From: JACPDI01 sp035463475
GTDB lineage: Bacteria; Acidobacteriota; Vicinamibacteria; Vicinamibacterales; 2-12-FULL-66-21
Length of the DNA stretch: 64,000 nucleotides
NCBI GenBank assembly: GCA_035463475.1
Contig: DATHTE010000062.1
Coordinates: 7,104 to 71,103 of the forward strand
Direction of reading: 5' to 3'
Shown one piece after another: positions 35,113 through 42,437 of the stretch. The position numbers and the translations under genes are program-made. The number at the start of each line of letters is the position of its first letter. Within the stretch, counting starts at the first letter, position 1. Under the pieces are notes generated by a model. It did no database searches. It was not told the DNA's origin and was given only the letters and a program-made list of their open reading frames with translations.

Positions 35113-37503
35113 TCACCCGCCGAGCAGGCGCTCGCCGCCCCCTTCGCGGAACGCCGCCAGCGACCGTTCGCGTCCCGCTTCCGCTTCGGCCACCAACGCT
35201 TTGAACGCGGGATCGGCCCGCAGCGCGTCGAATTGCGGACTCGCGGCGAGCGTCGCCGCGACGTAGTAGCCCTTGGCGACCGCGCGCTGCAGATGGCCGA
35301 GGCCCCGCTGGTGCTCGCCGACGTCGCAGAGCAGCCATCCCTCCTGGAAGGTGGCCTCCGGATCGTCCATGACCTTCAGCCCGACCAGGGCCGGCATCCC
35401 GGCGATCATGTCCGCCTGGCGCCGATCGAGCCACGCGAGGAGGTGGTCGGTCCACATCCGGAACGCGGCGACGCGCGGCACCTGGTGCATCGCGCGCAGC
35501 GCGCGGCGCGCCTCGTCGCGACGGCCTGCCAGTCCGAGCCCGATCACCCGAATGCCGTCGTCGGCCCCCGCGATGACCAGAGGCGGCTCGACGGAGAGCA
35601 ACCGCTGAATGTCACCGGTCATCAGCAGCGTCTGCTCGAGGCTGGTGGGAACGTTGGGATCGAGGCGGCGCGCCTCGGCGTGCGCGGCGATCGATTGATC
35701 GTAGAGCCCGCAGTAGCGGCACGCGTGAACGAGGCCCGCGAACAGTTCCGGGTCGTTCCCGTGGCGGTTGGCCTCGCCGAGCAGGCGGACGAGCGCTCGC
35801 TGCGCCTGCCCGACGTCCGCCTCCAGGTTCGCGTAGAACTTGTGGGCCACCGACAGCCGCGGGTTCAGTTCGAGCGCGCGCCGAATCGCCTCCTCCGCCC
35901 GCTCCTCGCTGTCAGGGGTCACTTCGACGTACTTGCCGATGACACGGTAGCAGCGGCCGAGGCGCGCCCACGCCGGCGCGAACTCCGGATCCAGTTCCAG
36001 GCAGCGTTGATAGAGATCGCGCGCCCCTGCGAGGCCGTCGTAGGTGCGGGCCAGCTCGTTCGCCCGCAGGTACAACTCGTAGGCGCGCGCGTTGTGCGGT
36101 GCGTCGGGTGTGGGGGACGGCACCGCGCCCCCGAGCGGGAGCGAGAGAGCCTGCACGACGCGCCGCGCAATGTCGTCCTGCAATCCGAAGAGATCGCCGA
36201 GCGACGATTGGACCGTGTGCGACGTGAGCAGCGTCCCGCCCGGCGCTTCGACGAGCTGCGCCGAGGCGCGGAGCTGATCGCCGGAGCGCAACAGCGTGCC
36301 CATCACCACGCGATCGACGTCGGCCTCGGCGGCGAGCGCCTTGAGGTCGGGCGCGTCCCCCCCGAAGCGCGCGGCAGCGGCGCTCGAGCGCACGACGAGC
36401 GAGCCGATCCCGCTCAGCGACGTCGCGATCGCATCCGGCAGGCTGAAGGCGAGGAAGTCTGTCTCGGCGTCGGGCCGGAGGACGCGGAACGGCAGTACCA
36501 CGAGCCGCGTGAGGGCGTGCGCCAGGACCGGCGTGTCGTCGGCGTCCGAGCCGCGGACAGCGCGCAGCTCCGCGGCCATCGCCTCCGCCGATGCCGGACG
36601 GTCCGCGGGACGCTTGGCCAGCGCCCGGCGAATCACGCGGTCCACGGCGGCAACCGCCGGCGAGCCGGTGAGGGCCGGCGGATGCTCGTGGAGCGTGGCG
36701 TGGAGGATCTCCACGACATTCCGCCCTCCGAACGCCGGCCGCCCCGCCAGCATCTCGAAGAGGATCGCGCCTGCCGCGAACACGTCGCTGCGGGCGTCCA
36801 CGGCGTCGGCGGTCACCTGTTCGGGAGACATGTAGCGCGGCGTCCCCATCGCGATTCCCGTGCGCGTCAGCCCGGTCGCCGTCATGCTGAGCGACCGTTC
36901 CAATTCGGGCCGCGCCAGTCCGAAGTCCAGCAGCTTCACGCCATGCGGGGTCAGGAACACGTTCGACGGCTTGAGGTCGCGATGGACGATGCCGCGCGCG
37001 TGCAGCGCCGAGAGCGCCCCGAGCACCCCAAGCGCGATCGGCACGGCCTGCGAGAGGCTCAGCGGACCGCGGCCGAGGCGTTCGGCGAGCGACTCCCCCT
37101 CGAGCAGTTCCATCGCGATGAACAGCACGCCGCCGTCCTCGCCGATCTCGAATATCTGGCAGACGTTCGGGTGATTGACGCTGGCCGCCGCCCGCGCCTC
37201 GCGCCAGAAGCGCTTGCGCGCCGTCTCATCGTTCGCCAGCGACGACATCGTCTTGACCGCGACGGTGCGCTCCAGGAGCTCGTCGCGGGCCGCGTACACC
37301 ACACCCATGCCCCCCTCTCCGAGCTTGCGGGCGATCGCGTAACGTCCGATGCGGGCCGGAAGGACCTGGGATGCCGCTTCGTTTGCGACGGCTGGAGTGG
37401 GATGTGAGGAGGACTCAGCCCCCGTCAACTTCCGGTAGAACGAGCGCAGCCGCGAGCCGAGCGTGTGATCGACCAGCTTGTCCGTCACGGGACCGTCGAT
37501 CAT
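35113..37503 (-). CDS. Ser/Thr protein kinase with TolB-like and TPR C-terminal region
   Basis: A 796-residue protein from ATG 37503. The kinase domain has the Gly loop GEGGMG (62-67), Lys84, HRDLKPSN, DFGLARPE and PRYMSPEQ. It is followed by a segment RLVVLPFRVLRPDAETDFLAFSLPDAI, seen in many acidobacterial kinases and adenylate cyclases, then TPRs (DLYQRCLELDPEFAPAWARLGRCY and others) to the end. The final FDALRADPAFKALV motif is typical of the TPR tail. There is no clear membrane helix, so it is probably cytosolic. The TPRs may recruit substrates. It is the first gene of a pair with the DUF1569 gene. Confidence 0.92.
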   Translation of the reverse strand: MIDGPVTDKLVDHTLGSRLRSFYRKLTGAESSSHPTPAVANEAASQVLPARIGRYAIARKLGEGGMGVVYAARDELLERTVAVKTMSSLANDETARKRFWREARAAASVNHPNVCQIFEIGEDGGVLFIAMELLEGESLAERLGRGPLSLSQAVPIALGVLGALSALHARGIVHRDLKPSNVFLTPHGVKLLDFGLARPELERSLSMTATGLTRTGIAMGTPRYMSPEQVTADAVDARSDVFAAGAILFEMLAGRPAFGGRNVVEILHATLHEHPPALTGSPAVAAVDRVIRRALAKRPADRPASAEAMAAELRAVRGSDADDTPVLAHALTRLVVLPFRVLRPDAETDFLAFSLPDAIATSLSGIGSLVVRSSAAAARFGGDAPDLKALAAEADVDRVVMGTLLRSGDQLRASAQLVEAPGGTLLTSHTVQSSLGDLFGLQDDIARRVVQALSLPLGGAVPSPTPDAPHNARAYELYLRANELARTYDGLAGARDLYQRCLELDPEFAPAWARLGRCYRVIGKYVEVTPDSEERAEEAIRRALELNPRLSVAHKFYANLEADVGQAQRALVRLLGEANRHGNDPELFAGLVHACRYCGLYDQSIAAHAEARRLDPNVPTSLEQTLLMTGDIQRLLSVEPPLVIAGADDGIRVIGLGLAGRRDEARRALRAMHQVPRVAAFRMWTDHLLAWLDRRQADMIAGMPALVGLKVMDDPEATFQEGWLLCDVGEHQRGLGHLQRAVAKGYYVAATLAASPQFDALRADPAFKALVAEAEAGRERSLAAFREGGGERLLGG

Positions 37504-37960
37504 ACCAACGGACTCACGACCCCGCCGCTCAAACCGCGGGAACGTGAGCGGCCAGCGTTCGTGTCTAATCCCCGACGGCTCCCGACGGCACTTGTGCAGA
37601 CGCAGCCGGGAGGCGAGACCGGCGAGTCGATGGCCGCGGTGAGCGCCCCTGTGGAGCGCCGCGAGCGCAAGGCGAAGCCGGGCCGCGCCGCGCACGGCGC
37701 CCGAGTCCGGCTAGGTGTCTCGGCCGCCTTCGCCAAGGCCTCGGCGGCGGGCCGTAGCTTCAGCGAAGGCCCCGGGGCGCAAGCCTGCCAAGCGAGCGGC
37801 CGGAGGGAACCGCCGCGCAGCGGAGGCCGGGAGCGCTGAGGCAAGCGAGCGGGCGGAGCAAGCGATCCCGCGCGGAACCGGGGCGCGAACAGCGGCTGTC
37901 GGCTCGCCGGAGTTTCCAGCGTACCTGCGTCGGCACAAGCGCGCGTCGGGCGCTTCGGCT
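37504..37960. other. 457-bp gene-free region with short GC-rich repeats
   Basis: No credible gene is seen. A direct repeat of about 18 bp, GCCAAGCGAGCGGCCGGAG near 37787 and GGCAAGCGAGCGGGCGGAG near 37841, lies 54 bp apart. Several short complementary GC blocks around GGCCTTCGCC could form stems. It may be a decayed repetitive element or the leader of the kinase gene. Frames open across it have no recognisable protein features. Confidence 0.4.
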
Positions 37961-38554
37961 TTAGAAGCGCCCCAGACCGGGGGCGACGAGCTTGGCTGGC
38001 TTGAGGCGTCCGCCGTATTCGCCAAACGGATCGGACTGGCGCTCCTGGATGACGGCATACAGACCCCAGATGCGCACTTCGGCCCACCGGTCTTCCGCCC
38101 CGACGGGCGGCGGGCCGACGTATCCGATCTTCGCGAAATACGTATAGTGATGGTACTCCCCGTCCGAGCCGAGGTAATCCCCCTCGAAGTGATTCGTCAC
38201 CCAGCCCTTTGAGACCCCGCCCACGTCGCCAGTTTTCGGGTCGAGGCCGCGATCGAGGAGGCCGTCGTTGTCACAGTCCACGTTGGCGAGCCAGTCGTCG
38301 GACCACTTCATCACGAGCCTCTCGGTGCCTTCGGTGGCGACGGGCGATGGGCGCAGGTAGTTGGCGAGCAATCCGTTGAACAAACGGGCCTGGTAGTTGT
38401 AGCCCCACCGGTCGTAGCCGGTGGTGAGCAGCGCTCCGTTTTCAGCCCGGATCGTGCCGTCTTTGATCCTTGCGCAGGTGACCTGCGCGGGTGCGGGGGC
38501 GGCCATGACGAGCATCAGGATGAGAACGCTGAGGACGACGAACAATCTGCGCAT
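37961..38554 (-). CDS. Secreted protein of unknown function (signal peptide at start)
   Basis: A 197-residue protein. ATG 38554 has GGAGAG eight bases upstream and begins a classic signal peptide (MRRLFVVLSVLILMLVMAAP, cleavage after APAQ). The mature part has two N-terminal Cys (VTCARIKDG; NVDCDND), a DCDNDGLLDRGLD stretch like a single calcium-binding EF-hand/dockerin loop, and many aromatics. I do not recognise the family. The frame continues unbroken upstream into the phosphoesterase gene without a stop, but the signal peptide and ribosome site argue for an independent start. Confidence 0.65.
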   Translation of the reverse strand: MRRLFVVLSVLILMLVMAAPAPAQVTCARIKDGTIRAENGALLTTGYDRWGYNYQARLFNGLLANYLRPSPVATEGTERLVMKWSDDWLANVDCDNDGLLDRGLDPKTGDVGGVSKGWVTNHFEGDYLGSDGEYHHYTYFAKIGYVGPPPVGAEDRWAEVRIWGLYAVIQERQSDPFGEYGGRLKPAKLVAPGLGRF

Positions 38555-39568
38555 TTGGGGCTCTCCATGTGAACGTGGATGGGACAGGTTCCCGCGTTCA
38601 GCGACAATAGTAGACGAACGCGTGGCGTTCCGCGCGCCGGCGATCTCCCGCAGCGCCGACGCCGTGAGCGCCGTGGGCAGCGGCCCGGTGACTCGTAACT
38701 GCACGACGGCATCGGCCGGCGTCGATTCGATTGCCGCGGCGACGCGCGCGTGCGCCTCGAGGGCGTCGGCGTCGCCAAAGGAAAGCCTGAGGGTCATCAT
38801 CGGCCGCGCCGGCAGCGGCCGGAACTCGAACGCGCCGAGGCCCGAGCGCGTCAAGTCGAGCACGACGTAACCCTTCGTCTCCGGCGCCTCGGCGAACGAG
38901 GTGCGCTCGACCGACCCGGCATAGATGACGGTGGGCCGGCCCGCCGGACGCAGCACCTGGTGGCGATGGATGTGTCCGCTCAGCGTGACGGCCACGTCGC
39001 GCGGCAGGTCCGCCGCGCGGATGACGTCGGGAGCGAAGCGGAAGGTGAAGTTGCCCGGGCCGCACGTCGCTCCCTCGACGCACTGGTGGATGCAGAGTAC
39101 GCGAACGTCGGCCTGCGGCATCTCGCGTGTGGCCGTGGCGAGCACCTCCGCAAACCGGCGCCGGACCGCGCTTGTGTACGGGAAGCCAATGAACGCCGCG
39201 CGCACGCCGCGCGCCTCGAGCGCGACCGTGCGCGGACGGTCGAAGACGTGCAGGCGTTCCTCCATCGCGAGCAGGGGATACGGCAGCCGCGCACGTTCGT
39301 GGTTGCCCGGCACGAGCAGGACCGGCACCCCGGATGCCGCGAGGCGCTTGAGCGGCGCGAGCGCCGCTTCGGCCAGCCACGCCGGCACGCGGCTTCGGTA
39401 CAACAGGTCCCCTCCGTGTACGACCACATCGACACCGCACGTGCGCACGGCCTCGAGCGCGCGCTCGAAGTTCTCAAAGAAATCGTGACCGCGCCGGCGG
39501 CGCTCCACGCGGGGGCGCGCGGGCAGGTCGAAGCCGAGATGCGTGTCCGACAGGAACAGCACGCGCAT
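38555..39568 (-). CDS. SbcD-like metallophosphoesterase (3' end lacks an in-frame stop before the next gene)
   Basis: From ATG 39568 the protein has RVLFLSDTHLGFD, VVVHGGDLLYRS, VPGNHERARL, CIHQCVEG and LSGHIHRHQV, the full set of metal ligands of SbcD/Mre11-type nucleases, then a capping region. The start is 1 bp after the stop of the DnaQ/GIY-YIG gene, so the two are coupled. After ~338 codons the frame meets the start of the secreted protein gene with no stop between. In another frame a TGA stands at 38598-38600, so a one-base indel near the 3' end would restore a normal stop. SbcC, the usual ATPase partner, is absent here. Confidence 0.7.
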
Positions 39569-39569
39569 G

Positions 39570-41207
39570 TCACACCCACGAGAGCGCGTACGCGAGCCGG
39601 GCGCCGGCGAGCACGGGAGACTCTCCAAACCGCAGCGCCACCGGCCCGCCCTCCGACGCCAGCCGCTTCAGCTCGGTCGTGAGCACCCGGAGTCGATCGA
39701 ATCGCGCGACCGTGAACGCCTCGTGACGCTCGGCGACGGGACGCCGATGACCGGGCGGAATCGGGGGGATGGCGCCGGGCTCGACAGAGCCGCGAGCAAT
39801 GATCTCGCCGTTGTCGATGACGATCAGCCGCCCGCGCGTGGCGCCGGGCTCCGTCCACGCCACGGCCGCATCGACCATCCGCGTCAGCCACCTCGCGCGG
39901 CGGCGCGCCAGCGCGGCGCGCAACGCGAGCCGCTCCAGCGAGAACTGCACGTTCTCGGGCGTCCAGGTGGGTGCCTCGCGATTCGTCGCGGTCTCGCTCG
40001 CGTCGTCGGAAACAGCATCACAGTCCCGTCGCCCTTCCCACCAGAGCCGCGTGCCGACATGCAGCAGCCGTGAGTGCGGCGCGGCGTCGTTGCGCGCCAA
40101 CTCGCCGTGGGCGGCGCGGAAGCGCGCGTAACCGGCGTTGAAGGTCTCCGGGTCAGCGGCCCACCTGTCACTGCCGAGCGCGGCGCGGCTGCCGCGAGCG
40201 AGGGCCCCGAAGTGGTCGAGCCATTGCGCGGAGGGAAAGGGACCGACAGAACATCGCGGACACGCGTGGGGGCTGCGCTCGCTGAGGTCCGGCGGCGTGA
40301 ACCAGAGCTCACGGTCGTCGGTGAGCGCGACGTTGTAGGGTGGCCGGTGCCGCTTGATCTCGTCGGGCTCGAGCAGCGCCGCTTCGAGCGCGCTCGGGGC
40401 GATTTCGTACGAGACGGCGCGCACCTGCGACAGCATCTCAAGCATCCGCTCCGGCACGCCATGCTGCTTGCGGAAGTAGCTGTTGACCCGGCGGTGCAAC
40501 GAGGAGGCCTTCCCGATGTACAGCACGTCGCCGCTCGTTCGCTGCAGGCGGTAAAGGCCGGGGGCATCCGGCAATGAGAGGCGCGCGTCACGCGGCATCG
40601 GCCAGACGCGACCGCGACGTTTCGCCCGGCCCGCCGGCGCCGCGAGCCACTCGTGCAGCGCGCCCCACGTCGAGACACCTTCGGCGTCGAGCAGGCGAAC
40701 CAGCTCCCGCCAGAGGAACACCGTGGCCTCCACGTGGTCGGCGCTGCGCCGGAGAGGCCCGACCGATCGACCGAAGTAACCGGTGAGCGCGCGCAGGCTG
40801 CAACGCGGCAGGTCGGGCAGAAGACGCCGCGCAATCTCGTGCGTGCAGACGATGTCGAGTGGAGGAGCGCCGCCGGCCAGCGCGCACAGGAACGGCTGCT
40901 CGAACCGGGCGAAGTGGGCGACGGTGGGTGCCGGCTGCTGCGCGAGTCTCGAGGCGAGATCCGACAGCTCGCGCCACGCGGCGGGACCCTCCACTCCGTC
41001 CCGCGTCATGCTCTCGGAGATGCCCGTGATTCGGAAGACGCCGGGCGGGATCCGCTCGTGGTCCGGGAGCTTGATCAGGCGGGCTTGCGCGCGCGTGCCG
41101 GCCGGGCAGACCCGCGCCCAACCGAGCTCCAGGAGATGCCCGCGCGGGCGCGCGGCGGTCGCCTGGCAGTCCACCGCCAGAACCTCGAGCTGAGAAAGCG
41201 GGAGCAC
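39570..41207 (-). CDS. DnaQ-like exonuclease fused to GIY-YIG nuclease (UvrC/Cho-like)
   Basis: A 545-residue protein starting at GTG 41207. The N-terminal ~180 residues resemble a DEDD exonuclease (EVLAVDCQATA, GISESM, VAHFARFEQPFL, a late HVEATVFLW). The usual first acidic pair DxE reads DCQ here, so catalysis may be weakened. From ~220 comes a GIY-YIG domain: PGLYRLQRTSGDVLYIGKASSLHRRVNSYF and a later EALLEPDEIKRHRPPYN with the catalytic Glu region. The C-terminal ~230 residues are unrecognised and include a CPRC pair. DnaQ-UvrC-like fusions act in DNA repair. Coupling with an SbcD-like gene supports a repair role. Confidence 0.8.
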   Translation of the reverse strand: MLPLSQLEVLAVDCQATAARPRGHLLELGWARVCPAGTRAQARLIKLPDHERIPPGVFRITGISESMTRDGVEGPAAWRELSDLASRLAQQPAPTVAHFARFEQPFLCALAGGAPPLDIVCTHEIARRLLPDLPRCSLRALTGYFGRSVGPLRRSADHVEATVFLWRELVRLLDAEGVSTWGALHEWLAAPAGRAKRRGRVWPMPRDARLSLPDAPGLYRLQRTSGDVLYIGKASSLHRRVNSYFRKQHGVPERMLEMLSQVRAVSYEIAPSALEAALLEPDEIKRHRPPYNVALTDDRELWFTPPDLSERSPHACPRCSVGPFPSAQWLDHFGALARGSRAALGSDRWAADPETFNAGYARFRAAHGELARNDAAPHSRLLHVGTRLWWEGRRDCDAVSDDASETATNREAPTWTPENVQFSLERLALRAALARRRARWLTRMVDAAVAWTEPGATRGRLIVIDNGEIIARGSVEPGAIPPIPPGHRRPVAERHEAFTVARFDRLRVLTTELKRLASEGGPVALRFGESPVLAGARLAYALSWV

Positions 41208-41306
41208 CGAACGACTGTAGCGCAGTCAAGGCAAGCGAACAAGAGGCGAAAGTGGCTTCGAATGCGGCTACAATTCGGACGAAGTTCGGGAGGAACGCCG
41301 GGAGGA

Positions 41307-41990
41307 ATGTTGGACATCGACGCGCGGCTCGCGGGCGCCATCTACGGACATTTCGCGGCCGAGGCACGCGCTCCGGGCGTGGCGGAAATGGCAGCCGCCA
41401 TCGGCGCGTCCGAAGCGGACGTGCGCTCAGGCTATGCGCGGTTGTACGCCCGGCGAATGCTCGTCATGATGCCGGACGGCGAATCCATCCGGATGGCGCC
41501 GCCGTTTTCCGGCGTGCCCACGCAGCACGTGGTGCGCGCCGGCGGCCACGAGTACTTCGCGAACTGTGCCTGGGATGCGCTCGGGGTTCCGGCAGCGCTC
41601 CACGCCGAGGCGGAGGTGCGCTCCGGGTGCGGATGCTGCGGGGCGCCGCTGGCCCTCCACGTTGCAGGCAACGGTCCCGAGTCGAGCAGCTGGGTCTTCC
41701 ACGCCGCCGTTCCGGCGGCGCATTGGTGGCGCGACATCGTGTACACCTGACGCACGATGCTGTTCTTCAGGGATGAAGAACACGCGCGGCTGTGGTGCAC
41801 GGGCCATTCGGTGCCGGTCCGGCCAATCGTGACAATCGCGCAACTCTGGCAGCTGGCGGTCGCCTGGTATTCGACGCGCCTCGAGCCCACGGCGCGCCGC
41901 CCCGGGCCTGACGAAATGCGACAGATCTTCGGCCGCATCGGGCTGGTGGACGAGTTCTGGGATCCTCGGTCGGATCGCTTCCAGGCGTGA
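41307..41990 (+). CDS. Candidate selenoprotein: MerB (organomercurial lyase)-like protein with in-frame UGA at the catalytic Cys
   Basis: Read through the UGA at 41748-41750, the frame gives 227 residues. Residues ~1-75 form the MerB-type helical/HTH N-terminus. NCAWDALGVPA holds Cys87 and Asp90, matching MerB Cys96 and Asp99. RSGC gives Cys108, matching Cys117. The UGA is codon 148, matching Cys159 (61 residues after Cys87 against 63 in MerB). Downstream RTMLFF and QLWQLAVAWY keep family sequence in the same frame up to TGA 41988. A perfect hairpin follows the UGA. MerB cleaves C-Hg bonds using two Cys and an Asp. No mer genes are nearby, so the substrate is open. The start could also be TTG 41310. 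The rival reading is a nonsense-mutated gene. Confidence 0.75.
41751..41790 (+). promoter_or_regulatory. SECIS-like hairpin just after the in-frame UGA
   Basis: TGTTCTTCA (41761-41769) and TGAAGAACA (41774-41782) are perfect complements, enclosing the loop GGGA (41770-41773). The loop begins 19 nt after the UGA and has G at its first positions, as expected of bacterial SECIS elements read by SelB. Outward extension by GC/GC across a one-base bulge is possible. The hairpin lies wholly in coding sequence (TMLFFRDEEH). Confidence 0.7.
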
Positions 41991-42132
41991 GGCGGCCGCG
42001 GGCGCTTGCGCGCAGGCGGCTCGGCCTTCTTCCTCCAGTTGTCGATCTCGCCCAATCTCCTTCGTCGTGTAAGCAGAGCGCGATCAACGGCCGGATGCCG
42101 GCGAGAAGCGCGTATGCATGAACGGAGGAGAC

Positions 42133-42336
42133 ATGGCGACGCGATCCAGGAAGCCACGCGTGCTGCTGCAGCTTGCGCAGGGAGTGATTATCGTTCTGTT
42201 CGCCGGAGTGGCGCCGGTGTTGCCGCTCGGGTTGATGATGGCGCCGTCCGGGGTGCTCTCCGGCGTCTCGGTGATCGAGATTGTCCGCTTGCTGCTCCCT
42301 GTCGCGAAGTGGGTGATTCGCTACCTGACGGGGTGA
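42133..42336 (+). CDS. Small hydrophobic protein, 67 residues
   Basis: ATG 42133 follows a GGAGGAG site by three to four bases. After a basic N-terminus (MATRSRKPR) there are two hydrophobic stretches (LLQLAQGVIIVLFAGVAPVL; SVIEIVRLLLPVAKWVIRYL). This suggests one transmembrane helix and an amphipathic C-terminal helix. There is no Cys. I do not recognise it. It lies 142 bp downstream of the MerB-like gene on the same strand and 101 bp before a large membrane protein gene. Confidence 0.55.
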   Translation: MATRSRKPRVLLQLAQGVIIVLFAGVAPVLPLGLMMAPSGVLSGVSVIEIVRLLLPVAKWVIRYLTG

Positions 42337-42437
42337 GCGCGTCCTGTAGCGACGTCGATGGCGGGCGCGCGCACGTCGGGTCGGATGGGCTTGTTCGTGC
42401 GATAGCTCACGAGCGCGCGCTGCGGTAAGGTATCCGG

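Noticed and set aside
35005..37407. An 800-codon open frame antisense to the Ser/Thr kinase
   Set aside because: No protein features; the opposite strand encodes a complete kinase and TPR tail.
37465..37839. A 124-codon plus-strand frame near the kinase start
   Set aside because: It starts inside the kinase gene on the other strand, lacks a ribosome site and has repeat-derived composition.
41307..41990. Simple nonsense pseudogene for the MerB-like protein
   Set aside because: The UGA falls exactly at the catalytic Cys, there is a perfect hairpin just after it, and the downstream frame is intact. Not fully excluded without genome-wide Sec genes.
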